DNA of 64,000 bases from contig NZ_BCQP01000008.1 of the NCBI RefSeq assembly GCF_001552135.1, forward strand, positions 1 through 64,000, read 5' to 3'. The position numbers and the translations under genes are program-made. The notes under the pieces were generated by a model that was not told the DNA's origin, did not search any database, and saw nothing but the letters and a program-made list of their open reading frames with translations. This document shows positions 46,857 to 55,724 of the stretch, piece by piece. Source of the stretch: Actinomadura chibensis NBRC 106107. Lineage in GTDB: Bacteria; Actinomycetota; Actinomycetes; Streptosporangiales; Streptosporangiaceae. Numbering within the stretch: position 1 is the first letter of the stretch; every line of letters starts with the position of its first letter.

Positions 46857-47011
46857 CGGGCCCGCGGCGCGGGGTTGACCGAACCTGACAGGGCCCGCGC
46901 ACGGGGGCTGACAAATCGCTACGATCGGCGCGCGTCGGCTTGAGCCATGGAGGGGACGGCCCTAGAGTCCCCGTTCTGGATGGCATTTCCGGGCCGCCGG
47001 GGAGGGATCTG
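46857..47011 (+). promoter_or_regulatory. Gap between xerD and parA with a TACGAT -10-like box
   Basis: TACGAT near 46919 could be a -10 element for parA with a leader of about 85 nt; upstream CTGACA and TTGACC sequences are not correctly spaced. Otherwise nothing notable. Confidence 0.3.
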
Positions 47012-47923
47012 GTGACCAGCACTAACGGTGGAGGAGGGGTCCTTTCCTCCGCCACCATAGAGACCGATCCGAGCCGCGCCCTCGGGCCAACTCAGCGTCC
47101 CGTGCCGGAGTTTCCGGACCCGGAGCCGCTGGCCGAGCACGGGCCCGCACGGATCGTGGCCGTCTGCAACCAGAAGGGCGGCGTCGGCAAGACCACCACG
47201 ACGATCAACCTGGGCGCCGCGCTCGCCGAGTACGGACGCCGCGTCCTGCTCGTCGACTTCGACCCGCAGGGCGCCCTGTCGGTCGGCCTCGGCAAGGGCG
47301 ACCCGCGCCAGCTCGACGTGACGATCCACAACCTGCTGCTCGAACGCGACACCGAGTGGGAGGACGTCGTCATCGAGACCGGCGTCGACGGGATGGACCT
47401 GCTGCCGAGCAACATCGACCTGTCCGGCGCGGAGGTCCAGCTCGTCCACGAGGTCGGGCGCGAGTACATCCTGCAGGGCGCGCTGAAGTCCGCCGTCCCG
47501 CACTACGACTACATCCTGATCGACTGCCAGCCGTCGCTCGGCCTGCTCACGGTGAACGCGCTCGCCGCCAGCGAGGGCGTGCTGATCCCGCTGGAGTGCG
47601 AGTACTTCGCGATGCGCGGCGTCGCGCTGCTGATGGAGACCATCGAGAAGGTGCAGGGCCGGATCAACCCGGGCCTCGTCATCGACGGCGTCCTCGGCAC
47701 CATGTACGACTCGCGCACGCTGCACACCCGCGAGGTCCTCGGACGCATCGTCGAGGCGTTCGGCGACAAGGTCTTCCACACCGTCATCAACCGCACGGTC
47801 CGGTTCCCGGACGCGACGGTCGCCGGGGAGCCGATCACGTTCTTCGACCCCAACTCGATGGGCGCGAACGCCTACCGCGGCCTCGCGCGGGAGGTGCTCC
47901 TCAGGTGGGCGCAGGTGGGGTAG
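47012..47923 (+). CDS. parA: ParA-family chromosome partitioning ATPase
   Basis: 303 residues. Deviant Walker A KGGVGKTTT after VAVCNQ, Walker A' LLVDFDPQGALSVGLG and the DYILIDCQPSLGLLTVNAL Walker B region. GTG 47012 has GGGAGGG five nt upstream. A ~45-residue N-terminal extension precedes the ATPase. This is the ParA paralogue commonly found upstream of scpA in actinobacteria, distinct from the oriC-linked parAB pair; there is no parB here. It probably works with the SMC-ScpAB condensin genes downstream in chromosome organisation. Confidence 0.9.
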   Translation: MTSTNGGGGVLSSATIETDPSRALGPTQRPVPEFPDPEPLAEHGPARIVAVCNQKGGVGKTTTTINLGAALAEYGRRVLLVDFDPQGALSVGLGKGDPRQLDVTIHNLLLERDTEWEDVVIETGVDGMDLLPSNIDLSGAEVQLVHEVGREYILQGALKSAVPHYDYILIDCQPSLGLLTVNALAASEGVLIPLECEYFAMRGVALLMETIEKVQGRINPGLVIDGVLGTMYDSRTLHTREVLGRIVEAFGDKVFHTVINRTVRFPDATVAGEPITFFDPNSMGANAYRGLAREVLLRWAQVG

Positions 47924-47930
47924 GGCCCCG

Positions 47931-48575
47931 TTGAGCGGTCCCCCCGAACCCCCGTACGGGCCGCCGCCCTTCCCGCCGCCGCCCGCCGCTCCGCCGCCGC
48001 GCGCGGGAGGCGCCGGGGCGCTCGTGTTCGTGCTGATCGCCGCGGTCGTCGTCGTGCTCGTCGCGATCGGCGGGGTCGCGGCCTGGCTGCTGCGGGACGA
48101 CGGCCACGGCGCCGCCGCCCCGGCCTCGTTCGGTCCCGTCGACCTGCGCGAGCCGCTGACGTTCCGGCTCGTCGCGCAGGCGACCCGCCCGCCCTGCCAG
48201 GGCGGCGCGCTCCCCGCGCCGGACGGGTCCGCCTGCTACGCCTTCGGCGCGGACGCGCTGACCGTCCGCCGCCTGGAGGTGGTGCGGGCCGTCCCGCCGG
48301 ACCCGGCGACCGGCCGCCCGGCCTGGCGGGTCGAGATGACGCTGACGTCCGCCGACACGGCCCGCTTCGCCGCCCTCACCGGCAAGGCGGCGCAGGCCGG
48401 CGGCGCCCAGTCGCCCGCCGGGCAGATGGGGATGCTCGTCGGCGGGTCGCTCGTGTCCGAGCCCGCGCAGGTGCTGCAGCCGATCACCGGGGGCCGGGTG
48501 GAGATCAACGGGCCGTCGGAGCGGTTCACCCGCGCGTACGTTGAAGGCGTCGTCCACCGCATGACGGGCCGCTGA
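47931..48575 (+). CDS. Membrane protein with SecDF P1-head-like extracellular domain
   Basis: 214 residues. A Pro-rich cytoplasmic N-terminus (PPEPPYGPPPFPPPPAAPPP) precedes one transmembrane helix (GALVFVLIAAVVVVLVAIGG). The outer part ends in a pattern like the P1 head of SecD: WRVEMTLTSADTARFAALTGKAA, then LVGGSLVSEPAQVLQPITGGRVEINGPSERFTRAY. Function unknown; it is not a SecD since it lacks the other helices. TTG 47931 is 8 nt after the parA stop. It sits between parA and scpA. Confidence 0.7.
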   Translation: MSGPPEPPYGPPPFPPPPAAPPPRAGGAGALVFVLIAAVVVVLVAIGGVAAWLLRDDGHGAAAPASFGPVDLREPLTFRLVAQATRPPCQGGALPAPDGSACYAFGADALTVRRLEVVRAVPPDPATGRPAWRVEMTLTSADTARFAALTGKAAQAGGAQSPAGQMGMLVGGSLVSEPAQVLQPITGGRVEINGPSERFTRAYVEGVVHRMTGR

Positions 48576-48645
48576 CCCGCGCCCCGTCACCGGTGGTGAC
48601 CGGCCGTGGTGCGAGCACGCCTTGCCGCGTGGGACGATGTGGCCG

Positions 48646-49584
48646 GTGAGCACAGCGCGGGAGCCGTCCTCCGCTACCGTGAGCGACGTGGACGAGACGT
48701 CGCCGGGCCCGGAGCCGGGCCCGGAGCGGGGAGCCGAGCGGGAAGCCGGGGACGAGCACGGCTTCCGCGTCCACCTGGACAACTTCGAGGGCCCGTTCGA
48801 CCTGCTGCTCGGCCTGATCTCCAAGCACAAGCTCGACATCACCGAGGTGTCGCTGCACAAGGTCACCGACGACTTCATCGCGCACATCCACGCCCACGGC
48901 CGGGACTGGGACCTCGACCAGGCCAGCCACTTCCTCCTCGTCGCCGCGACCCTGCTCGACCTGAAGGCGGCGCGGCTGCTGCCGTCCGGCGAGGTCGACG
49001 ACGAGGACGACCTCGCCCTGCTGGAGGCCCGCGACCTGCTGTTCGCGCGGCTGCTGCAGTACCGCGCCTACAAGGAGGTCGCGCGGGTGATCGCCGCGCG
49101 GATCGCGGACGCGAGCCGCCGGTACCCGCGGATCGTGCCGATGGAGCCGCGGTTCGCCAACGTCCTGCCGGAGGTGCTGCTCGGCCTCGGCCCGGACCAG
49201 TTCGCCCGGCTCGCCGCGAAGGCGCTCACCCCGAAGGAGCCGCCGTCGGTCTCGGTCGAGCACATCTACCAGCCGAAGGCGAGCGTCAAGGAGCAGGCGT
49301 CGATCGTGGTGGAGCGGCTGCGGCGGCTGCGCAGGACGACGTTCCGCGTCCTCGCGTCCGACGCGCAGGGCACCTACGAGGTCGTCGCCCGCTTCCTGGC
49401 CCTGCTGGAGCTGTACCGCGACCGGAACGTCACGTTCGAGCAGGACCAGCCCCTCGCCGAGCTGCACGTCGCCTGGACCGGCGCCGACGACGGCGACGTG
49501 GAGGTCGGCGACGACTACGACGGCGCTCCGCAGAAGGACGAGGCCGCCCGCAAGCCCGAGAAGGACGAGGGAGACGATGACTGA
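48646..49584 (+). CDS. scpA: Segregation and condensation protein A
   Basis: Kleisin subunit of the SMC-ScpAB condensin; bridges the SMC heads. 312 residues. The N-terminal SMC-binding part is FRVHLDNFEGPFDLLLGLISKHKLDITEVSLHKVTDDFIAHI, followed by ASHFLLVAATLLDLKAARLLP and a C-terminal winged helix (TYEVVARFLALLELYRDRNVTFEQDQPLAEL). A Pro/Glu-rich extension precedes it and an acidic tail follows. The start is uncertain: GTG 48646 is used, GTG 48679 or 48688 are possible. The scpB start overlaps its end by 8 nt. Confidence 0.95.
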   Translation: MSTAREPSSATVSDVDETSPGPEPGPERGAEREAGDEHGFRVHLDNFEGPFDLLLGLISKHKLDITEVSLHKVTDDFIAHIHAHGRDWDLDQASHFLLVAATLLDLKAARLLPSGEVDDEDDLALLEARDLLFARLLQYRAYKEVARVIAARIADASRRYPRIVPMEPRFANVLPEVLLGLGPDQFARLAAKALTPKEPPSVSVEHIYQPKASVKEQASIVVERLRRLRRTTFRVLASDAQGTYEVVARFLALLELYRDRNVTFEQDQPLAELHVAWTGADDGDVEVGDDYDGAPQKDEAARKPEKDEGDDD

Positions 49585-50191
49585 CGACCCCGCCCCCGGC
49601 CCCGCCCCCGAGGCCGCCGAGGCGCCGGAGACCGCGGAGGCGCCGGAGCTTCCGGGCCTGCGCGCCTCGATCGAGGCGATCCTGCTGGTGGTGGACGAGC
49701 CGGTCACCGAGATGACGCTCGCGCAGCTGCTGGAGCGTCCCCGCGGCGAGGTCGCGGCGACGCTGCGCGAGCTGGCCGCGGAATACACCGAGCAGGGCCG
49801 CGGGTTCGACCTCAGGGAGGTCGCCGGCGGCTGGCGGTTCTACACCCGGGACGTGTGCGCCCCGGTCGTGGAGCGGTTCGTCACCGACGGGCAGCAGGCG
49901 CGGCTCACCCAGGCCGCGCTGGAGACGCTCGCCGTCGTCGCGTACCGGCAGCCGGTGAGCCGGGCCCGCGTGTCGGCGATCCGCGGCGTCAACAGCGACG
50001 GCGTGATCCGCACCCTGACGCTGCGCGGCCTCATCGAGACCGCCGGCCAGGACCCGGAGTCCCAGGCGCACCTGTACCGCACCACCGGGTACTTCCTGGA
50101 GCGGCTCGGCCTGCGCGACCTCGACGAGCTCCCCGAGCTCGCCCCCTACCTCCCAGACGACCTGCCAGACGAGATAGTTGAGGACACGTGA
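49577..50191 (+). CDS. scpB: Segregation and condensation protein B
   Basis: 204 residues; dimeric double winged-helix partner of ScpA. Blocks: LRASIEAILLVVDEPVTEMTLAQLL, GFDLREVAGGWRFYTR, RLTQAALETLAVVAYRQPVSRARVSAIRGVNSDGVIRTL and YRTTGYFLERLGLRDLDELPELAPYLPD, all typical. It overlaps scpA upstream and rluB downstream (GTGA), so the three are translated as a unit. Confidence 0.96.
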   Translation: MTDDPAPGPAPEAAEAPETAEAPELPGLRASIEAILLVVDEPVTEMTLAQLLERPRGEVAATLRELAAEYTEQGRGFDLREVAGGWRFYTRDVCAPVVERFVTDGQQARLTQAALETLAVVAYRQPVSRARVSAIRGVNSDGVIRTLTLRGLIETAGQDPESQAHLYRTTGYFLERLGLRDLDELPELAPYLPDDLPDEIVEDT

Positions 50192-50919
50192 GCGACAACG
50201 AAGGCGTGCGGCTCCAGAAGGTCCTGGCCGACGCCGGGATCGGCAGCCGCCGGCACTGCGAGGAACTGATCGGCGAAGGCCGCGTCACCGTCGACGGCAA
50301 GCGGGTGTTCCGCTTCGGCGAGCGCGTCGACCCCGAGCGCGCGATCATCCACGTCGACGGCAAGCGGGTCGAGACCCGCGCGGAGACCCGCTACTACGCG
50401 ATCAACAAGCCGCGCGGCGTGGTGTCCACGATGTCGGACGAGCGGGGCCGCAAGTCCCTCGCCGACTACGTGGAGGTGCCCGAGCGGCTGTTCCACGTCG
50501 GGCGGCTCGACACCGACACCGAGGGGCTCATCCTCCTCACCAACGACGGCGAGCTGTCGCACCGGCTGACCCACCCGTCCTACGGGGTGGCGAAGACGTA
50601 CCTGGCGGAGATCCACGGGCCGATCCCGCGCGATCTCGGCAAGCGGCTCCGGGCGGGCGTGACGCTGGACGACGGCCCCGCCAAGGCCGACAAGTTCCGC
50701 GTGTTCGACCAGGTCGGCAAGCGCGTCCTGGTGGAGATCACGCTGCACGAGGGGCGCAAGCACATCGTCCGGCGGCTGCTGAAGGAGGTCGGGTTCCCCG
50801 TCCAGCAGCTCGCCCGGACCGAGTTCGGCCCGATCAAGCTCGGCAACCTGAGCCCGGGCGGGATGCGGGCGCTGACCGTCCGCGAGATCGGCGAACTGTA
50901 CAAGGCCGTCGGCCTGTAG
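50188..50919 (+). CDS. rluB: 23S rRNA pseudouridine synthase, RluB/RsuA family
   Basis: 243 residues. An N-terminal S4 RNA-binding domain (VRLQKVLADAGIGSRRHCEELIGEGRVTVDGK) is followed by the RsuA/RluB catalytic domain with LFHVGRLDTDTEGLILLTNDG (catalytic Asp) and HEGRKHIVRRLLKEVGFPVQQLARTEFGP. It makes a pseudouridine in 23S rRNA; RluB rather than RsuA or RluE is inferred from the scpAB context. GTG start overlaps the scpB stop. Confidence 0.92.
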   Translation: MSDNEGVRLQKVLADAGIGSRRHCEELIGEGRVTVDGKRVFRFGERVDPERAIIHVDGKRVETRAETRYYAINKPRGVVSTMSDERGRKSLADYVEVPERLFHVGRLDTDTEGLILLTNDGELSHRLTHPSYGVAKTYLAEIHGPIPRDLGKRLRAGVTLDDGPAKADKFRVFDQVGKRVLVEITLHEGRKHIVRRLLKEVGFPVQQLARTEFGPIKLGNLSPGGMRALTVREIGELYKAVGL

Positions 50920-50966
50920 GACGGCCTGGAGAAACGGCCCGGAGACGACACAGGAGGGAGCTGGCT

Positions 50967-51329
50967 GTGGCGGTACGCGCGGTCCGCGGGGCGACGCAGG
51001 TCGAGGCCGACGACCGGGACCAGATCCTGGAGGCGACGACCGAGCTCGTCGCCGCGGTGATGGCCCGCAACGAGCTGCACACCGACGACGTCATCAGCGT
51101 GATCTTCACGGTGACGCCGGACCTGACCGCGGAGTTCCCGGCGCTCGCCGCCCGCAAGCTCGGCTTCCACGAGGTGCCGCTGCTGTGCGCGACGGAGATC
51201 GGCGTGCCGGGCGCGCTGCCGCGGGTGATCCGGCTGATGGCGCACATCGAGACCGAACGTCCGCGGTCGGACGTCCAGCACGTCTACCTGCGGGGCGCGA
51301 CCGCGCTCCGGCTCGACATCGCCCAGTGA
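50967..51329 (+). CDS. aroH: Chorismate mutase, AroH type
   Basis: Converts chorismate to prephenate for Phe and Tyr synthesis. 120 residues, trimeric AroH class rather than the helical AroQ class: AVRAVRGATQVEADDRDQI with the active-site Arg, FTVTPDLTAEFPALAARKLG, LLCATEIGVPGALPRVIRLM and QHVYLRGATALR. AGGAGGGAG lies about 6-13 nt before GTG 50967. tyrA, the next enzyme on the Tyr branch, follows directly. Confidence 0.96.
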   Translation: MAVRAVRGATQVEADDRDQILEATTELVAAVMARNELHTDDVISVIFTVTPDLTAEFPALAARKLGFHEVPLLCATEIGVPGALPRVIRLMAHIETERPRSDVQHVYLRGATALRLDIAQ

Positions 51330-51341
51330 CGGCCGTGCAAG

Positions 51342-51347
51342 TAGGGT
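51342..51347 (+). promoter_or_regulatory. -10 box TAGGGT of leaderless tyrA
   Basis: TAGGGT ends 7 nt before GTG 51355, giving tyrA its own leaderless promoter inside the cluster. Confidence 0.6.
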
Positions 51348-51354
51348 GACCGGC

Positions 51355-52446
51355 GTGAGCGAGGACGCGGCGCCGCGGCGCATCATCGTGGTCGGGACGG
51401 GCCTGATCGGCACGTCGATCGCCCTTGCCATGCGCGAGCGCGGGGCGCGGGTCATGCTGACCGACCGGGACGCGGCGGCGCTGCGGCTCGCGGTCGAGCT
51501 CGGCGCCGGGGACGCGCTGCCGGACGGCGCGGACGCCGAACCCGCCGACCTCGCGGTCCTCGCGGTGCCGCCCGCGGCCGTCGCGGTGACGCTGCTGGAC
51601 GCGCAGAAGCGCGGCCTCGCCGCCGCCTACACCGACGTGGCCAGCGTGAAGGCGCTGCCGCTCCAGCAGGCCGCCGACCTCGGCTGCGACCTGACCGCGT
51701 TCGTGGCGGGGCACCCGCTCGCGGGCAGCGAGCGGTCGGGGCCGAGCGCGGCCCGCGCCGACCTGTTCCTCGGCCGCCCGTGGGCGCTGTGCGCGACCCC
51801 GGACGCGGCGCCGGAGGCGGTCGCGGCCGTCCGGGGCCTCGCGCGGGCGTGCGGCGCGATGCCCGTCGAGGTGGACGCGGCCGAGCACGACCGGGCCGTC
51901 GCGCTCGTCTCGCACGCACCGCACGTCGTGTCCGCCGCCGTCGCGGCCCGGCTGACCGGCGCGGACGACGTGGCGCTCGGCCTGTCCGGGCAGGGCGTCC
52001 GGGACGTCACCCGCATCGCGGCGAGCGACCCCCGGCTGTGGATCGGGATCCTGTCGGCGAACTCCGCGCCCGTCGCGGAGGTGCTGGAGGCCGTCGCCAC
52101 CGACCTCGCGGTCGCCGCGTCGCTGCTGCGCGACGGCAGCGACGAGGCCGCCCAGCACGTCGCCGACCTGCTGCTGCGCGGGAACGCCGGCCGGTCCAGG
52201 ATCCCCGGCAAGCACGGCGGCGACCAGCCCGCGTACGCGACCGTCCAGGTCGTCATCCCGGACCGTCCCGGCGAGCTCGCGATGATCTTCCAGGCGGCGG
52301 GGATCGCGGGCGTCAACATCGAGGACGTGACGATCGAGCACTCGCCGGGCCGCCCGCTCGGCGTGCTGGAGCTCGCGGTGGTGCCGGAGGCCGCCGAGCG
52401 GCTGGCGGCGGAGCTGCGCGCCCGCGGCTGGTCCGTCCCCGGCTAG
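51355..52446 (+). CDS. tyrA: Prephenate dehydrogenase
   Basis: NAD(P)-dependent oxidative decarboxylation of prephenate to 4-hydroxyphenylpyruvate (Tyr branch). 363 residues. Rossmann loop VVGTGLIGTSIALAM, DVASVKALP, the catalytic His region VAGHPLAGSERSGPSAARADLF, and a helical dimer domain (HAPHVVSAAVAARL, LWIGILSANSAPV). The last ~75 residues form an ACT domain (QVVIPDRPGELAMIFQAAGIAGVNIEDV), suggesting feedback control by tyrosine. It follows aroH. Confidence 0.94.
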   Translation: MSEDAAPRRIIVVGTGLIGTSIALAMRERGARVMLTDRDAAALRLAVELGAGDALPDGADAEPADLAVLAVPPAAVAVTLLDAQKRGLAAAYTDVASVKALPLQQAADLGCDLTAFVAGHPLAGSERSGPSAARADLFLGRPWALCATPDAAPEAVAAVRGLARACGAMPVEVDAAEHDRAVALVSHAPHVVSAAVAARLTGADDVALGLSGQGVRDVTRIAASDPRLWIGILSANSAPVAEVLEAVATDLAVAASLLRDGSDEAAQHVADLLLRGNAGRSRIPGKHGGDQPAYATVQVVIPDRPGELAMIFQAAGIAGVNIEDVTIEHSPGRPLGVLELAVVPEAAERLAAELRARGWSVPG

Positions 52447-52534
52447 GACGGTCCGCGTCCGCTCGGGCGGTCCGCGGGGTGCCGGGGGACCGGTAGCCTG
52501 GGCTGACGCCCGCCCAACGAGAGAGGGACCGATC

Positions 52535-53194
52535 GTGCTCGTCATCGCCATGGACGGACCCTCCGGCTCGGGCAAGTCCAGCGCCGCCAAGGGCGTCGCC
52601 CGGGCGCTCGGGCTCCGCTACCTGGACACGGGCGCGATGTACCGTGCCATGACCTGGTGGATGCTCGGCCACGGCGTCCCGGTCGAGGACGCGGCGGCCG
52701 TCGCGGCGCGGGCCGCGGAGCCGGTGATCGTGTCCGGCACCGACCCCGACGCCCCGGCGATCACCGTGGACGGGGAGGACGTGTCCGCCCCCATCCGCAC
52801 CCGCGAGGTGACGAACGCGGTCAGCGCGGTCAGCTCCGTCCCGGCCGTGCGGGCCCGGATGGTCGAGCTGCAGCGCGAGATCATCGGCGCGGGCGGGATC
52901 GTGGTGGAGGGCCGCGACATCGGCACGGTCGTCGCGCCGGACGCCCCGGTCAAGGTGTTCCTCACGGCGAGCGAGGAGGCGCGGGCGATGCGCCGCGCGA
53001 AGGACCTCGCGGCCGACCCGGGCGCGTCGGTGACCGTGACGCGGGCCGAGCAGGCCCGCCGCGACCGGCTCGACTCGACCCGGGCGGCGTCCCCGCTGAC
53101 GCGGGCGGGCGGCGCGCACGAGATCGACTCGACGGAGCTGAGCCTCGCCGAGGTCATCGAGGCGGTCGTCCGCCTCGCCAAAGAGCATGAGTGA
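52535..53194 (+). CDS. cmk: Cytidylate kinase
   Basis: Phosphorylates CMP/dCMP with ATP. 219 residues. P-loop [21 protein letters not shown], then [26 protein letters not shown] and [24 protein letters not shown], ending in the LID region [18 protein letters not shown] 52535 is preceded by GAGAGAGGGA. A TAGCCT box about 40 nt upstream may be its promoter. The end overlaps a possible GTG start of der. Confidence 0.96.
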   Translation: MLVIAMDGPSGSGKSSAAKGVARALGLRYLDTGAMYRAMTWWMLGHGVPVEDAAAVAARAAEPVIVSGTDPDAPAITVDGEDVSAPIRTREVTNAVSAVSSVPAVRARMVELQREIIGAGGIVVEGRDIGTVVAPDAPVKVFLTASEEARAMRRAKDLAADPGASVTVTRAEQARRDRLDSTRAASPLTRAGGAHEIDSTELSLAEVIEAVVRLAKEHE

Positions 53195-53229
53195 GCGGGC
53201 GGCCTGACGGTCCCCGCGAGGAAACGACA

Positions 53230-54615
53230 GTGAGCGATTACGAGATCGAGACGGTGGACGCCGACCCCGGCGTCGCCGCCGACGAGGGGCCCGCGCCGGT
53301 GGTGGCGGTGGTCGGGCGCCCGAACGTCGGCAAGTCCACCCTGGTGAACCGGATCCTGGGGCGCCGCGAGGCGGTCGTCGAGGACGTCCCCGGCGTGACC
53401 CGCGACCGGGTCGCCTACGACGCGGCGTGGAGCGGCCGCCGCTTCACCGTGGTCGACACCGGCGGCTGGCTGCCGGACTCCTCCGGCCTGACAGCGGCGA
53501 TCGCCGAGCAGGCGCGGCTGGCGGTCGACCTCGCCGACGTGGTGATGTTCGTGGTCGATGCGACGGTCGGCGCGACCGACGTCGACGAGGCCGTGGTGGA
53601 GATCCTGCGCCGGTCCGGCAAGCCGGTGGTGCTGACCGCGAACAAGGTCGACAACGCGGGCACCGAGGCCGACGCGGCGCTGCTGTGGTCGCTCGGCATC
53701 GGCGAGCCGCACCCGGTCAGCGCGCTGCACGGGCGCGGCAGCGGCGACCTGCTCGACGCCGTCCTCGCGGCGCTGCCCGCCGAGGCCCCGCCGGAGACGT
53801 TCGGCGAGGTCGGCGGCCCCCGCCGGATCGCGCTGCTCGGCCGTCCGAACGTCGGCAAGTCGAGCCTGCTGAACAAGCTCGCGGGGGAGAACCGCGCGGT
53901 CGTCGACTCGGTGGCCGGCACGACCCGCGACCCGGTCGACGAGATGATCGAGCTCGGCGGGAAGACCTGGCGGTTCATCGACACGGCGGGCATCAGGCGG
54001 CGGCACCGGGAGAACCAGGGCGCCGACTTCTACGCGACGCTGCGCACCCAGTCGGCGCTGGAGCGCGCCGAGGTCGCGGTGGTGCTGGTCGACGCGTCCC
54101 AGCCGCTCGCCGAGCAGGACCTGCGGATCATCTCGATGGTGATCGACTCGGGCCGGTCCCTCGTCATCGCCTACAACAAGTGGGACCTGCTGGACGAGGA
54201 GCGCCGCCACTACCTCGACCGCGAGATCGACCGGCAGCTGCACAGCGCGCGCTGGGCGCCGCGGGTGAACGTCTCGGCGAAGACCGGGCGGCACATGGAG
54301 AAGCTGGTGCCCGCCATCGAGACGGCGCTGGAGGGGTGGGGCACCCGCGTCCCGACGTCCAAGCTCAACCAGTTCTTCGCCGACCTGGTCAGCTCGCACC
54401 CGCACCCGATCCGGGGCGGCAAGCAGCCGCGCGTGCTGTTCGCGACGCAGGCGGGCGTGCGCCCGCCGCGGTTCGTGCTGTTCACGACCGGGTTCCTGGA
54501 GGAGGGGTACCGGCGGTTCATCGAGCGGCGGCTGCGCGAGGAGTTCGGCTTCCCCGGCACCCCGCTCGACGTGACGATGAAGATCCGCGAGAAGCGCGGC
54601 AAGGCGAAGAGGTAG
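53230..54615 (+). CDS. der: Ribosome-associated GTPase Der (EngA)
   Basis: Tandem GTPase needed for 50S assembly. 461 residues. First G domain: [32 protein letters not shown] (G1/G2), DTGG, NKVD. Second G domain: [30 protein letters not shown]. The C-terminal KH-like domain runs from about residue 365 ([29 protein letters not shown]). GTG 53230 is supported by GAGGAAAC 8 nt upstream; GTG 53191, overlapping the cmk stop, would add 13 residues. Confidence 0.96.
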   Translation: MSDYEIETVDADPGVAADEGPAPVVAVVGRPNVGKSTLVNRILGRREAVVEDVPGVTRDRVAYDAAWSGRRFTVVDTGGWLPDSSGLTAAIAEQARLAVDLADVVMFVVDATVGATDVDEAVVEILRRSGKPVVLTANKVDNAGTEADAALLWSLGIGEPHPVSALHGRGSGDLLDAVLAALPAEAPPETFGEVGGPRRIALLGRPNVGKSSLLNKLAGENRAVVDSVAGTTRDPVDEMIELGGKTWRFIDTAGIRRRHRENQGADFYATLRTQSALERAEVAVVLVDASQPLAEQDLRIISMVIDSGRSLVIAYNKWDLLDEERRHYLDREIDRQLHSARWAPRVNVSAKTGRHMEKLVPAIETALEGWGTRVPTSKLNQFFADLVSSHPHPIRGGKQPRVLFATQAGVRPPRFVLFTTGFLEEGYRRFIERRLREEFGFPGTPLDVTMKIREKRGKAKR

Positions 54616-54654
54616 CGCCGCCGAGCGCGCGGAGTGGCCGACCCGACCGGCACA

Positions 54655-54686
54655 CGGCCCGTCCTGGGATCTTCCCGGACGGGCCG
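54655..54686 (+). terminator. Terminator hairpin after der
   Basis: CGGCCCGTCC and GGACGGGCCG form a perfect 10-bp stem; the loop itself contains GGGA/TCCC that can extend it. It starts 40 nt after the der stop and probably ends the cmk-der transcript. Confidence 0.7.
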
Positions 54687-54777
54687 CGGCATGTCAGGAT
54701 GCTTCCTACGGGCGGCGAGTAAGTCTTCCATTACTCGGTGGTCCGGTGCCGGTGCGCGTGCGGTCGAGGGGTGCGAC

Positions 54778-54978
54778 GTGAAGCTCTTGCTGCTCATCTG
54801 CTGTGCCGCGGTCTGCGTGGCGCTCAGCTTCGTCTGGCGGGAGCCGTGGATCGGCGGCGTCGGCCTGCTCATCGGCTTCGTCGCGATGTTCACCGACCGC
54901 GACGACGTCCGGCTGGACGACGAGCGGCGCAGCCCCGAGACGACCAAGGCCGTCCGCGACATGCGCCGCCACCGCTAG
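54778..54978 (+). CDS. Small two-helix membrane protein
   Basis: 66 residues: two hydrophobic helices (KLLLLICCAAVCVALSFVW and GGVGLLIGFVAMF) separated by a short loop, then a charged tail (DRDDVRLDDERRSPETTKAVRDMRRHR). GAGGGG lies about 6 nt before GTG 54778. No family recognised. Longer in-frame starts (GTG 54634) would run through the der terminator and are less likely. Confidence 0.55.
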   Translation: MKLLLLICCAAVCVALSFVWREPWIGGVGLLIGFVAMFTDRDDVRLDDERRSPETTKAVRDMRRHR

Positions 54979-55005
54979 AACACGCCACCGCTAGACCCGG
55001 TGCCG

Positions 55006-55623
55006 CTAGGTGTCGTAGCGCTCTCCCGCGACGTGGCGGTCGTCCGGCGCCCCGGTCGTGCTCGCGGGGGGCCGCTGGTTCTCCCGGGCGTACCGCCCGT
55101 ACACGAGCGGCTGCGTCGTGCCCGACCCGGACTTCCCGGCCTCGGCGTCGGCGGCCGCCGCGTCCGCGTCGCGGGCGCCGACGACGGCGAACCGTCCGAG
55201 CGCCAGCGCGGCGAGGAACACGGCGGCGACGCCGAGGCCGGTGAACCCGGCGAGCTGCTCGGCGAGCCGCCGTCCCTCCTCGGCGCCGAGCGGGGCGCCG
55301 ACGCCGTCGACGTCCCACAGCGCGGCCACCGGCGGCCCCACGGCGAACCAGGCGCCGCCGAGCGCGGCGAGCCAGCCGCCGGCCATCCCGAACGCCCGGT
55401 TCGCGGCGGCGAGCACGATCAGCCCGCCGAGGACGACGGCCACCGCGGGCGCGACGCTGAGCTGGAGCCGGTCGGTGTCGTAGACCCAGGGGTCGTCGGG
55501 GGCGAAGCCGAAGTCGAAGTAGGGGCCGACGAAGGGCAGCAGACCGCCCCAGAGGCCGAGCAGCACCAGTAGCGTCCCGGACAGGCCGCCCCGGGAACGC
55601 GGTGCGCGCATGGTCCCAGTCAT
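55006..55623 (-). CDS. Four-helix membrane protein of unknown function
   Basis: 205 residues with four hydrophobic segments (SGTLLVLLGLWGGLLPFVGPY, LSVAPAVAVVLGGLIVLAAANRAFGM, GGWLAALGGAWFAVGPPV and LAGFTGLGVAAVFLAALALGRFAVVG) and a hydrophilic C-terminal tail ending RENQRPP....GERYDT. AGGAGG 7 nt before ATG 55623 decides the start. No recognised domain. It is divergent from the deoxyribosyltransferase-NUDIX gene about 100 nt away. Confidence 0.68.
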   Translation of the reverse strand: MTGTMRAPRSRGGLSGTLLVLLGLWGGLLPFVGPYFDFGFAPDDPWVYDTDRLQLSVAPAVAVVLGGLIVLAAANRAFGMAGGWLAALGGAWFAVGPPVAALWDVDGVGAPLGAEEGRRLAEQLAGFTGLGVAAVFLAALALGRFAVVGARDADAAAADAEAGKSGSGTTQPLVYGRYARENQRPPASTTGAPDDRHVAGERYDT

Positions 55624-55724
55624 GATCATTCCTCCTGACCGGGCGTGTGATTCTGAATGTGATTTGAGTCCCCCTTTACCCCCACCGGACCACTCCACAC
55701 GGGCCGGAGGAGAGGAGCCGCCGC

